Source: a virus
Length of the DNA: 64,000 bases
Virus record (IMG/VR): IMGVR_UViG_3300036823_000324
Span: 1-64,000 of that record
Strand: one strand, 5' to 3'
The notes under the pieces were generated by a model. That model was not told where the DNA came from, did no database searches, and saw only the letters and a list, made by a program, of their open reading frames with translations. Positions 23,026 through 30,440 of this stretch are shown here, in pieces. Both the position numbers and the translations under genes were made by a program. Position 1 is the stretch's first letter. Each line of letters begins with the position of its first letter.

Positions 23026-23168
23026 CGGACCACCCCCCGACCTATAACTGCCTCTCGGCGCTCGACTTCCTGCCTCATTCGCCGGAGCGACTCCCGCTCC
23101 CGCCGGCCGGAAGCGCGGCGGGGCTTGGGCTGGTTGGTCTGGAGCCACGCGGGCTTCTTGGCGGTCAC
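23022..23168 (-). CDS. 48-residue basic protein
   Basis: GTG 23168 (TAGTG overlap) to TGA 23022 (ATGA overlap). Very basic helix (ASGRRERESLRRMRQEVERR) after TAKKPAWLQTNQPKPRR. Too short for standard gene finders, but coupled on both sides. A promoter-like GAAGTCG-15 nt-TTATAGG lies inside it (23041-23069). Confidence 0.55.
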   Translation of the reverse strand: MTAKKPAWLQTNQPKPRRASGRRERESLRRMRQEVERREAVIGRGVVR

Positions 23169-23215
23169 TAGTACCGCACCTCCCCGTACGGTTCCTCTTG
23201 TGAGTCGATGCTCAT
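23168..23215 (-). CDS. 15-residue micro-ORF with strong ribosome site
   Basis: ATG 23215 preceded by GGAGGACACC; the peptide MSIDSQEEPYGEVRY ends in TAGTG at the start of the 48-residue gene. Either a real micropeptide or a leader that couples translation. Confidence 0.4.
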   Translation of the reverse strand: MSIDSQEEPYGEVRY

Positions 23216-23230
23216 GGTGTCCTCCTGCCA

Positions 23231-23251
23231 GCCCGGGCGCATGGCCCGGGC
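23231..23251 (-). repeat. Hairpin between small genes
   Basis: GCCCGGGC pairs with its complement over a 5-nt loop. No T-tract follows, so termination is uncertain. Confidence 0.45.
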
Positions 23252-23277
23252 CGGGTTCATGGGTGGTCGGTGGACTA

Positions 23278-23610
23278 CTAGGAGTTGACTTTGCGCGCGT
23301 CCGTTTCGCCCGCTTTGTGGGCCTTGGTCCCGGGTTTGCGCGGCTTCGCCTTCGGTTTCGCCGCCGCTTTGGCGCGCGTTTCGATGGTCGCGAGCGCCTG
23401 TTTGCCGTACACGGCGGCGCGGTTCAGGTCGGCACCGAGGTCCTCGAGCCACTCCTTGGTGTCTTTGCGGTACTGCTTCTGCTCGCTGAACGGGACGATC
23501 ACCGCGACCGCCTCGTCGATCTGGGCGTTGAAACCGTCCGCCAGGCCTTCGAGCTCAGCGACGATCTCACGGGCCTTGTCCAGCGCGCTGCTCTTGGTGC
23601 TGCTAGCCAT
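23278..23610 (-). CDS. Helical protein with basic tail
   Basis: 110 residues from ATG 23610 after AAAGGAGATGGCC. Residues 8-75 helical (KAREIVAELEGLADGFNAQI, EWLEDLGADLNRAA), then a Lys/Ala/Pro tail (KAAAKPKAKPRKPGTKAHK) typical of nucleic-acid binding. Similar in its helical part to the 10238-10651 protein. Expressed from promoter-like element copy 4 some 110 nt upstream. Confidence 0.6.
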   Translation of the reverse strand: MASSTKSSALDKAREIVAELEGLADGFNAQIDEAVAVIVPFSEQKQYRKDTKEWLEDLGADLNRAAVYGKQALATIETRAKAAAKPKAKPRKPGTKAHKAGETDARKVNS

Positions 23611-23714
23611 ATGGCCATCTCCTTTGCGATGCCCGCGGCTGCCGGCGGGCGCGGCTTGGAGCCCCAGCGGCTCCGGATCAGAGAGAACCTCTAATCCCCT
23701 CTCCGATCCCCTAC

Positions 23715-23758
23715 TACTCTACATATACACCTATAACTCTCTCCCTATTCCGACTTCT
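23715..23758 (-). promoter_or_regulatory. Repeated promoter-like element, copy 4
   Basis: Minus strand GGAGAAGTCG, 14 nt, TTATAGG, then GTAGAGTAGTAG and GGATCG. The 100-nt leader that follows contains two hairpins before the ribosome site at 23617-23624. Confidence 0.65.
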
Positions 23759-23763
23759 CCGCC

Positions 23764-24336
23764 TCACGCGGGCTCGAAGCCGAGGATCAGGGGGTCGTCG
23801 GTGGGCACGGCGATCGCCCGGCTGGCGATCTCGCCCTCGTGCTCGGTCTCGACCAGCTGCATCGCCTCCTGAGCGTCGCCGGCGATCACCAGGTAGGTCG
23901 TGCCGTCCCCCAGGACCCGCCAGAGGGGCGTCACGGGGTCGGGCGGCGGCCCGTAGGTTCTAGGTTCTACGAGAGGCTTGAGGTCGGCCGGGTAACGCTG
24001 AAAGCTGAGGTCCGCCCAGTTGCGGCCGCTCGCCGTCAGGCGGGCGGTCCTCCGGGAGTTGCGGGTCCGCTGCTCGACCAGCGGGAAGGTGGCGAAGATC
24101 GTCCGGTCCTCGACCCACGGCCCGCACTCGCCGGCCAGCCAGCGGGTGCCTCCGCGGGCGGAGCTGTAGGAGACCGGCAGGCCGAGCACCTCGGCGACCT
24201 CGACGACGCGGAAGGCGTCCATCCATTCGCCGCCGTGCAGGCAGCGGAGCGCATAGACCGCGGCGGCCGGCCAGTCGTCGAACTCCAGGCCGTGGGCGAG
24301 CAGGAGGGCGTTCGTCTGGTGCTGCCGCCGCGACAT
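23764..24336 (-). CDS. Unrecognised protein
   Basis: 190 residues. The N-terminal 60 are helical with WPAAAVYALRCLHGGEWMDA; the middle is Arg/Thr-rich with FATFPLVEQRT, and the C-terminal 50 (TYLVIAGDAQEAMQLVETEH) form a β-α-β unit like the single-domain proteins of this region. It ends just before promoter-like element copy 4. Confidence 0.55.
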   Translation of the reverse strand: MSRRQHQTNALLLAHGLEFDDWPAAAVYALRCLHGGEWMDAFRVVEVAEVLGLPVSYSSARGGTRWLAGECGPWVEDRTIFATFPLVEQRTRNSRRTARLTASGRNWADLSFQRYPADLKPLVEPRTYGPPPDPVTPLWRVLGDGTTYLVIAGDAQEAMQLVETEHEGEIASRAIAVPTDDPLILGFEPA

Positions 24337-24340
24337 CAGC

Positions 24341-24628
24341 TCACCGGAGGGCCTGTCCGCGCACCAGCGCGCGGCCCTTGGCCGTGGGCGTACACATGAT
24401 CGGCGGGCGCCCGATCAGCGTGACGAGCCCCCGGCGCGCCAAGGCACGGGCCGACGGTTCAGGGACCGACACGCGGTAGATCGTGCGGCCACCGCGCTCG
24501 ATCTTGTAGACGCCCCACTCGAAGTCGGCGAGCGTCGCCGCGGGGACGACCTGCGCGTCGAGGCCGCCGCGGCCCTCGAATCGCACGATGTACGTCAGCG
24601 CCTCGAAGCTGATGTCGGTCAGCGCCAT
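24341..24628 (-). CDS. Unrecognised protein, possible winged helix
   Basis: 95 residues. The second half (SARALARRGLVTLIGRPPIM then CTPTAKGRALV) has the helix-turn-strand pattern of a short winged helix, ending in a 'T-x-K-G-x-A-L' segment common in such domains. Weak call. Confidence 0.5.
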   Translation of the reverse strand: MALTDISFEALTYIVRFEGRGGLDAQVVPAATLADFEWGVYKIERGGRTIYRVSVPEPSARALARRGLVTLIGRPPIMCTPTAKGRALVRGQALR

Positions 24629-24629
24629 C

Positions 24630-24893
24630 TCAGCCGGCGAGGTCGGCGCAGTCCCCGCAGAGGCGGTAGTAGCGGGGATCCGGGCCGGCGATCAGGTACC
24701 ACTCGCCGTCCGAGGTGCGCCGTAACAGCACCCCCTCCGGGAGCTCGGCCTTGACGTGGCTCTGACAGCGCGGGATGAAGCGCGGGGTGAAACGAGAGTC
24801 CCCCTCCGCCTTCTCGTTCTTCCGCTCGCCGTGCTCGATCAGCTTCTGCAGCTTGCGCCAGCTGCGCGGGAGGTGGACCAGGATCGGGTCCAT
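24630..24893 (-). CDS. Small protein with possible zinc site
   Basis: 87 residues from ATG 24893 (TGATG). FIPRCQSHVKAELPEG and YYRLCGDCADL provide Cys/His ligands around a β-hairpin (GEWYLIAGPDPR). No family recognised. Confidence 0.55.
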   Translation of the reverse strand: MDPILVHLPRSWRKLQKLIEHGERKNEKAEGDSRFTPRFIPRCQSHVKAELPEGVLLRRTSDGEWYLIAGPDPRYYRLCGDCADLAG

Positions 24894-25045
24894 CAGTAGC
24901 CGCCGAACTGGACGCGGTACCAGCGCCAGTAGAGCTGGCCGTCCGACTCGAAGGTTTCGCGATAGCACCCGCGGAACTGCGTTAGATCCGCCAGGAGGTC
25001 GCGCTTCAGCGACTCAAGGAAAAGCTTCCTCTCGAAGGCGTCCAT
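24893..25045 (-). CDS. Unrecognised 50-residue protein
   Basis: ATG 25045 and stop both in TGATG overlaps. Helix (FERKLFLESLKRDLLADLTQ) then an aromatic end (YWRWYRVQFGGY). Coupled on both sides. Confidence 0.55.
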   Translation of the reverse strand: MDAFERKLFLESLKRDLLADLTQFRGCYRETFESDGQLYWRWYRVQFGGY

Positions 25046-25194
25046 CAGGACCTCGGCGTGGCTTCCACGGCAGCACTGAGCTTGTCGCGGGCCATTTCCT
25101 CCTCCACCGTCTTCGCTTCACGGTCGCGCAGCAGCGCAAGCAGGGCTTCGGCCTCGTGCCTGTCGAGGAGGCCTCGCGGCCAGCAGGTCAGCAT
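25045..25194 (-). CDS. Unrecognised 49-residue protein
   Basis: ATG 25194 after GGAGGACCACTAG. Helical (RHEAEALLALLRDREAKTVE, EEMARDKLSAAV). Coupled to the next gene. Confidence 0.5.
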   Translation of the reverse strand: MLTCWPRGLLDRHEAEALLALLRDREAKTVEEEMARDKLSAAVEATPRS

Positions 25195-25380
25195 CTAGTG
25201 GTCCTCCTTCGGTTCGATCGGGGCGAAGTTCTCGGGATGCTCTCGACGCGCCCGGTAGTAGCTCTCCGGCGTCACGTAGATCGTCATGAAGTGATCGCAT
25301 GGGCCTCGCAGCGCCGGGATGTGGGGCCGCATCCGGCGCTTCAGGAGCAGGCGGCCTTCGCGCCCGGCCATCCCGAACAT
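25195..25380 (-). CDS. Unrecognised 61-residue protein
   Basis: ATG 25380 overlaps the SbcC-like stop (TGATG); ATG 25371 is an alternative. Basic N-terminus (REGRLLLKRRMRPHI) and an acidic end. First gene after the recombination module. Confidence 0.5.
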   Translation of the reverse strand: MFGMAGREGRLLLKRRMRPHIPALRGPCDHFMTIYVTPESYYRARREHPENFAPIEPKEDH

Positions 25381-27479
25381 CAGACGAGTTCGACTTCGCT
25401 CGGCGAGGCGGACGAGGCTCGGCTGACCACCAGCCGCTGCGGCAGCGCGTCGACGAGCTCCACCTGGTGGCTGACCAGCAGCACCTGGTGGGGCAGTTTG
25501 GTCAACATCTCGGCGAGCATCGCCACGCCGGCGGCGTCGAGGTCGGTCGGCTCGTCGATCAGCAGGCAGTCGAGCTCCTGGCGCTGCAGGGCGCCGGCGA
25601 TGCCGAGGCGAAGGGCCAGGTGGATGCGGTATTGCTCGCCGCCGCTGTAGGTCTCGAGCGGCCGCTCCATCGTCCCGTCGTCGACCAGGATGTCGAGGGT
25701 CTCGCTGAGGCTGCCGGACTTCGTCTGGCGCTGGGTCGCGAGCCGGATGCTCATCGAGCTGTCGAGCTGGTCGAGGACCTCGTTCGCGCCCGCCTCTATC
25801 ACCCCCACGGCGTTGTCGAGGATCATCGCCGGGATCCCCTCGCGGCTGAACGCCTTCGCCAGCACCGCCAGCGCCCGGGCGTCCACGTCGGCCGCGGCCG
25901 CGGACTTCCTGTATTCGACCGCCTTCTCCTCGAGGATCCGGACGCTGTCGCGGGCGTTGGTGCTGGCGGCGATCCGCTGTTGGAGGTCGGTTATCGCCCG
26001 CTCGAGCTCGCGCACCGTCTCGCGGCAGGAGGCAGTCGAGGGACCCACGGGGACCTCCGCCGGCAGCTCCTCGGCCTCGCCCTTCAGTCGGTCCCACTCC
26101 TCTTTCAGATCGGCGGCCGTCTCGTGGCCCTCCAGCTCGGTGATCGTGCCCTCGAGGCGATCGCGGAAGCGCTGCCGCGCCTCGAGGGCTTCGAGGTGGG
26201 CGGCGTCGAAGGGCACCGGATCGTCGACCGCGACCGCTCCCCGGGCCACCTCCTCTTCATGGGCGACGGCGGCCTCCACGGCCCTTTTCCGCTGCATAAG
26301 ACCCTCCGTCGCGTCGGAGAGGTCCGTCTTGGCCGCGGTGAGCCGCGTCGCCAGGACATCGAGCGCCGCGGCGCGATGCTCGATGTCCACCTCCTGGTTG
26401 CAGGTCGGGCACCTCGCGCCGGGTTGTTCGGCGGCGGTGATCTCGAATTTGATCCCGCTGCAGCGCTCTTCGGCCTGTTCGACCTGGCGGGCCGCGGTGC
26501 CGACCTCGCCCTGAGCGGCCTCGAGGGCTTTCTCCGCCGCCCGGTAGGCCTCGCCCTGCGCTTCGCGCCGGGCGTCTGCCGCGGCACGTGCGGCATCGAC
26601 CAGTGCCTTCTTCTCGCGCTCACCGGCGACCACGTCGTCGATGCCCTCGAGGCCCGTCATGTCGTTGCGGGCCTCGAAGAGGCGTCTCTCGTTCTCTTTG
26701 GCCTGTTTCCCGCGCTCACGCACGCCGTTCATCTGGGTGATCAGCTGCCGGCGACGGTTGACCTGTTCGACGGCCTTCTCGCGCTCGATCGCGGCGTCGA
26801 GCTCCTCCTCGGCGGTCTCGTGGCTTTCCTCCCCGTGCTCGAGCTCCATCGAGAGAAGCCCGTCGTCCTCGATCAGCTCTTCCTGGGCGCCCAGCTGCTC
26901 TTCGATGCCCTCGATCCTCACCCGGGCCGAGTCTGCCCGCGAGGCGGCGTCCCTCGCGTCCTGAGAGGCGCTCTCGCGCCAGTCCTCGTACCGCTCGAGG
27001 CCCAGGAGGCCGCCGAGCAGCTGCTTCCGTTTCCCCGGCCCCATCGCGGCGAGCAGCCCCGCCTCGCCCTGGGGGGCATAGATCGAGGCGGTGAAGGCAT
27101 CGCCGTCCATCCCGGTGATCATCTCCTCGATCAGGGCCTGTGACTCGGCGATCGTCCGCATCGCGATCGGCTTGAAGCCGCTCGGGCCGGTGGAGGATTC
27201 GACGACCAGCCAGCTCTTGCGGCCGCGCTCGCGGCCGCGGTTGACGCGCCAGCGGATGCCGTCCTGCTCGACTTCGAGCGTGACCGCGCCGCGGTCGGCG
27301 CTGCGCGAGATCAACTCGTCGGCCGAGCCGCCGTAGAGGGCGAAGTCGACGGCGAGCAACAGCGAGCTCTTGCCGGCGCCGTTCGGGCCCACGATCGCCG
27401 CGCAGTCGAGCATCGCCAGGTCGAGGTCCAGCTTCTCGTGCGAACGGAAGTTCTCCAGCTGCAGGTGCGTGAGTCTCAA
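25380..27479 (-). CDS. sbcC: SbcC/Rad50-like (T4 gp46-like) ATPase
   Basis: 699 residues from TTG 27479 after GAGAGGAGC (TTGA overlap). N-terminal lobe LENFRSHEKLDLDL and Walker A GPNGAGKSS (about 31-39), a long coiled coil with zinc hook CPTC near 355, and C-terminal lobe with signature YSGGEQYRIHLALRLG (about 608), Walker B LLIDEPTDLD and H-loop LLVSHQVEL. It is shorter than bacterial SbcC (about 1,050) and near the phage gp46 size. It partners the SbcD-like nuclease encoded 3 kb upstream in the same operon, for end processing and recombination-dependent replication. Confidence 0.95.
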   Translation of the reverse strand: MRLTHLQLENFRSHEKLDLDLAMLDCAAIVGPNGAGKSSLLLAVDFALYGGSADELISRSADRGAVTLEVEQDGIRWRVNRGRERGRKSWLVVESSTGPSGFKPIAMRTIAESQALIEEMITGMDGDAFTASIYAPQGEAGLLAAMGPGKRKQLLGGLLGLERYEDWRESASQDARDAASRADSARVRIEGIEEQLGAQEELIEDDGLLSMELEHGEESHETAEEELDAAIEREKAVEQVNRRRQLITQMNGVRERGKQAKENERRLFEARNDMTGLEGIDDVVAGEREKKALVDAARAAADARREAQGEAYRAAEKALEAAQGEVGTAARQVEQAEERCSGIKFEITAAEQPGARCPTCNQEVDIEHRAAALDVLATRLTAAKTDLSDATEGLMQRKRAVEAAVAHEEEVARGAVAVDDPVPFDAAHLEALEARQRFRDRLEGTITELEGHETAADLKEEWDRLKGEAEELPAEVPVGPSTASCRETVRELERAITDLQQRIAASTNARDSVRILEEKAVEYRKSAAAADVDARALAVLAKAFSREGIPAMILDNAVGVIEAGANEVLDQLDSSMSIRLATQRQTKSGSLSETLDILVDDGTMERPLETYSGGEQYRIHLALRLGIAGALQRQELDCLLIDEPTDLDAAGVAMLAEMLTKLPHQVLLVSHQVELVDALPQRLVVSRASSASPSEVELV

Positions 27480-27751
27480 ACGTTGCTCCTCTCGTGATAG
27501 TCGAACTGCTCGTATCCGCACTGGATCAGCGCTTTGCGCAGGCGATCGCCGGGGCCGCCCGGGTACCAGCCCATGTGATTGCCCCACTGCTCGAGCGACC
27601 AGCGCCGGACCTGCGCGCCGTGCTTCTGCTCGAGGCTCTCGATCTCGGCGAGCATCCAGCAGGAGGGTTCGCCGGTCGACCACATCTGGCCGATCCAGCG
27701 CAGGACGGCCCGGGCGCGGGTCGGCTGGCCGCCGTAGGTGATGTAGCTCAC
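27476..27751 (-). CDS. Unrecognised helical protein
   Basis: 91 residues from GTG 27751. Trp-rich helices (RAVLRWIGQMWSTGEPSC, MLAEIESLEQKHG, RRWSLEQWGNHMGWYPGGPG). Coupled to SbcC. No family recognised. Confidence 0.6.
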   Translation of the reverse strand: MSYITYGGQPTRARAVLRWIGQMWSTGEPSCWMLAEIESLEQKHGAQVRRWSLEQWGNHMGWYPGGPGDRLRKALIQCGYEQFDYHERSNV

Positions 27752-27963
27752 GGCTTCCGCCCGATGTGTTCGGAGCGGGCGATCGCCGCCCGGAAAGGCG
27801 CGGTGGGGCCTTTCAGACCCTCGAGGCGCTTCGCGGCGGCGGCGCGGGTGAAGAGCGCCGCGGCCTCGGCATGCACGGTCCAGAACGGCTCATGGTCGAG
27901 CGTCCCGGCGTAGTAGCGGTCGTGGCTGTCGAGGATCAGGTAGTTGGGGATCTGCCCTGCCAT
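27748..27963 (-). CDS. Unrecognised 71-residue protein
   Basis: YLILDSHDRYYAGTLDHEPF and an Ala-rich helix (AEAAALFTRAAAAKRLEGL). It resembles small actinophage proteins that begin 'Y-I-[IL]-...-G-...-W'. No known function. Confidence 0.55.
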   Translation of the reverse strand: MAGQIPNYLILDSHDRYYAGTLDHEPFWTVHAEAAALFTRAAAAKRLEGLKGPTAPFRAAIARSEHIGRKP

Positions 27964-28509
27964 TCAGTTCTCCTCGGTCCAGTAGTTCTCGAGCACGACG
28001 TCGTCGGGCACACGGTGTTTGCCGCGGGCGAGCGGGTGCTTCGGGTCACCCGCGCCGGTGAGCCCGAGGGCCATCGGCTGCTCGCGGGCGGCCAGGATCT
28101 CGATCACGGCCCGGACCCGCTCCGCATGACCGGTGAGCCGTCTCGGCGCCGCGCCGCCCCAGGCGACCACGATCTCGTCGGCTTCTTCGGCCATCGACCG
28201 CAGCCATTCGTCGTTGTCGGGCCCGACCGGGTCGGTGAATTCGAGCAGCGATTTCGGATCCGTGGCGCGGCGGGCGTAGAGGTTGCCGACCGCGAGGCGC
28301 TCGAAGCCCCACCTCTTGGCGAACTTCATGCAGCGGGTGATCGTCGGGTCGTTCTTGTTCGCGTCGGCGGTCGAGGGGTTCAGCATCACGAACAGGCAGG
28401 TGCCGATCGCCCGGCTCCATCCGTCGCCCCCGCCGAGCTCCGGCGGAATGTCCCGCCAGAGCCCGTAGCGATAGATGCCGTCGGGGCTGATGACCGCGCC
28501 GGCGCCCAT
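27964..28509 (-). CDS. DUF1643 family protein
   Basis: 181 residues. YRYGLWRDIPPELGGG near the N-terminus, then the family hallmark LFVMLNPSTADANKNDPTIT and RCMKFAKRWGFERLAVGNLY, and a late VVAWGGAAP strand. This matches DUF1643 over its full length. The family's activity is not established; it is common in phages. It lies between the methyltransferase and SbcC. Confidence 0.92.
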   Translation of the reverse strand: MGAGAVISPDGIYRYGLWRDIPPELGGGDGWSRAIGTCLFVMLNPSTADANKNDPTITRCMKFAKRWGFERLAVGNLYARRATDPKSLLEFTDPVGPDNDEWLRSMAEEADEIVVAWGGAAPRRLTGHAERVRAVIEILAAREQPMALGLTGAGDPKHPLARGKHRVPDDVVLENYWTEEN

Positions 28510-29420
28510 CAGTGGGCGCCGTCCGTCAGCGCCAGCTGCTCCTCGGGTACCAAGGGCGATCGCGCCGCGCCGGCCAGGCGCTCACGACACTCGGGCAGAT
28601 GCGCGCCCTGCAGCTCCATCCCCAGGAAGCCGCGTCCGAGCTGCAGGGCGGCGACGCCGGTGGTGCCGCTGCCGGCGAACGGGTCGAGGACCACGGTCCC
28701 CTCCGGGGCGGCAAGGGCGACCAGGTGACGGCCGAGCCGCAACGGCATGACCGCCGAGTGCCGGATGCCGGCCTCGCCGCCGACCGGGCAGTCGAAGACC
28801 GAGCTCGGCCGCGCGCCGTCGGGGTGGAGGTTGTAGTCACGCTTGCCGCCCTCGTGGCTGCGTGGGCGGCGCGCCCGTGACAGCGTCGAGGGCTTGTGCG
28901 GCGTCCGGGTCCAGCGGTCATAGCCGCGGTAGGCGTCGATCGAGCGCGCCAGCCAGAAGACCCACTCGTGGCTCTGGCGGAGGTAGCCGGGGAAGCTCGG
29001 CGTGTTGCCGTTCGGCTTCGTCCACACCATCCTCTGCAGCAGCCTGAAGCCGAGCTCCCGGGCGCCGGCGAGTATGTGGTCGGCGTAGGCCGACTCCTCA
29101 CCGTCCCGCACGACCACGCCGAGATTCAGCATCAGCGCACCGTCCTCGGTCAGGACGTCGAACATCGGCGGCAGGTAGGTCTCCACGAACTCGCGCGCGA
29201 AGCGCATCGGAAACTCGCTCCGCGTCTTGCGGCTCTGGTTCTTGACGCCCGGCCTGACGCCGTTGCGGTTCGCGCGCTCGGTCGAGCGCGCCTCACTGCC
29301 GCCCTCGTAGTTCCGCTGGTCCGCATACGGCGGCGAGGTGATGATCGTCTGCACCGAGGACCTCGGCAACTCGCGCATCAGCTCCCGGCAGTCGCCCTCC
29401 CGGACCTCCCAGCCGCTCAC
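28509..29420 (-). CDS. DNA methyltransferase, β class (N4-cytosine or N6-adenine)
   Basis: 303 residues from GTG 29420 (GTGA overlap); the longer frame is inside the previous gene. TSPPY at 28-32 (motif IV) precedes DPFAGSGTTGVAALQLGRGF (motif I, about 248-267), the β-class order; the intervening 200 residues hold the target recognition region. SPPY favours m4C but does not exclude m6A. No restriction partner is visible, so host-restriction avoidance or control of phage DNA is likely. Confidence 0.92.
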   Translation of the reverse strand: MSGWEVREGDCRELMRELPRSSVQTIITSPPYADQRNYEGGSEARSTERANRNGVRPGVKNQSRKTRSEFPMRFAREFVETYLPPMFDVLTEDGALMLNLGVVVRDGEESAYADHILAGARELGFRLLQRMVWTKPNGNTPSFPGYLRQSHEWVFWLARSIDAYRGYDRWTRTPHKPSTLSRARRPRSHEGGKRDYNLHPDGARPSSVFDCPVGGEAGIRHSAVMPLRLGRHLVALAAPEGTVVLDPFAGSGTTGVAALQLGRGFLGMELQGAHLPECRERLAGAARSPLVPEEQLALTDGAH

Positions 29421-29686
29421 TTCGGCCCCATCCCGCGGATGCTGAAGCCGGTGATGTCGGAGTGCGCCGGCAGCAGGTCGGCAAGGTCGGAGTCGATCGA
29501 CACTTCGAGCGCCGGACCCTTCGGGGGCTCCTTGAGGATCTGGATCACGTGGGCCTCGCCGACGACCTCGTCGCGGATCTTGAGCGGAAGGGTCCTGGCC
29601 CCCGCCATCAGGCGCCGCTCGTAGTCGTCGAGGGCGCCCTTCGTCATGACCATCCCGGGCCACCTCAGCGAGACGATGATCAGCAC
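29417..29686 (-). CDS. Unrecognised 89-residue protein
   Basis: GTG 29686 overlapping the SbcD C-terminal-like gene. LIIVSLRWPGMVMTKGALDD, then EAHVIQILKEPPKGPALEVS: an α/β domain. Position next to SbcD and methyltransferase suggests a DNA-metabolism role, unproven. Confidence 0.55.
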   Translation of the reverse strand: MLIIVSLRWPGMVMTKGALDDYERRLMAGARTLPLKIRDEVVGEAHVIQILKEPPKGPALEVSIDSDLADLLPAHSDITGFSIRGMGPK

Positions 29687-30087
29687 CCGGCCATCACCCT
29701 CTCGGCGTGCTTCAGGACCTCGGGCCGCAGGTCCTCGTCGACGTCGCGCGCGTCCAGGTAGGCGCCGAGCGCGACGGCGGGGTCGGTCTCGAGCGTCGTC
29801 TCCGAGCGCTTGCGCCGCTCGCGGACGGTCTTCAGCTGCGGCCCGACGATCTTGTTGGCGCCGGCGGCCTTCAGCGCCTCGAGGAGGTCGCGGATGCGGC
29901 GCTGGCCTTCGGCGCCGAGCTGCTCGGCCTCGCTCTCGGTCGCCTCGCCCCGGATGCGGACGATGGCGCCCTTGAGGCCGGTGAGCGGACCGATTTCGCC
30001 CTTCTCCAGGAGGCGCCCGACGTCGAGGTTCAGGGTGACCATCGGGCGATCGCGAATCGAGTGGTGGATGACGACCGGATCAGGCAT
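29680..30087 (-). CDS. SbcD C-terminal capping-domain-like protein
   Basis: 135 residues. HHSIRDRPMVTLNLDVGRLL, GAIVRIRGEATESEAEQL, IRDLLEALKAAGANKIVGPQ and TDPAVALGAYLDARDV follow the order of segments that come after the nuclease domain in SbcD/Mre11 proteins ('...Rpfvtldvdl...GaivRv...lr..L..aGa..i...p.eAL..Yl'). The nuclease part is a separate gene at 30441-31208, and it ends at the expected point (GFGEEDIETGFMTIEWED). I infer a split SbcD. Alternatively it is an unrelated helical protein. Confidence 0.55.
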   Translation of the reverse strand: MPDPVVIHHSIRDRPMVTLNLDVGRLLEKGEIGPLTGLKGAIVRIRGEATESEAEQLGAEGQRRIRDLLEALKAAGANKIVGPQLKTVRERRKRSETTLETDPAVALGAYLDARDVDEDLRPEVLKHAERVMAGC

Positions 30088-30439
30088 CGGTGGCCACCCA
30101 GCGCGCGGCGATCCGCGGGCACTTGTCGCGGATCACGTCGGCGAGCTTCTCGCGGCCGGCCTCGGGGATCGCCGCGAGGATGTCCGTGCCCTCGATGTTG
30201 GCGGCGATGCAGATCCTGCTCTTTTTCGTCGTGCCCACCCCCGGGAGGAGGACGAGGAGTTCGGCGACATGCAACGAGTCGCCGTAGCGCCCCGGAGACC
30301 CGATCAGGGCGAACGGGTCGACCTTCCCTTCGCGGAGCCGCTTTTTCAGCTTCGCCCTCCCGGTGCGGATGTCGTTGGCCCGGTCGAGCGCATCCATGCT
30401 CTGGCTGGTGCGCTCCTCGGCGGTGCGGATACCACTCAT
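30080..30439 (-). CDS. Integration host factor, actinobacterial mIHF-like
   Basis: 119 residues. DALDRANDIRTGRAKLKKRL helix, then a GKVDPFALIGSP loop, VAELLVLLPGVGTTKKSRIC (helix-two-turn-helix with LPGVG) and IAANIEG: the mIHF pattern (long helix, LPGVGK..., IMEE..I). Actinobacterial mIHF binds and bends DNA; phage copies could compact or organise phage DNA. It is located between the two halves of the SbcD-like protein. Confidence 0.75.
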   Translation of the reverse strand: MSGIRTAEERTSQSMDALDRANDIRTGRAKLKKRLREGKVDPFALIGSPGRYGDSLHVAELLVLLPGVGTTKKSRICIAANIEGTDILAAIPEAGREKLADVIRDKCPRIAARWVATDA

Positions 30440-30440
30440 C

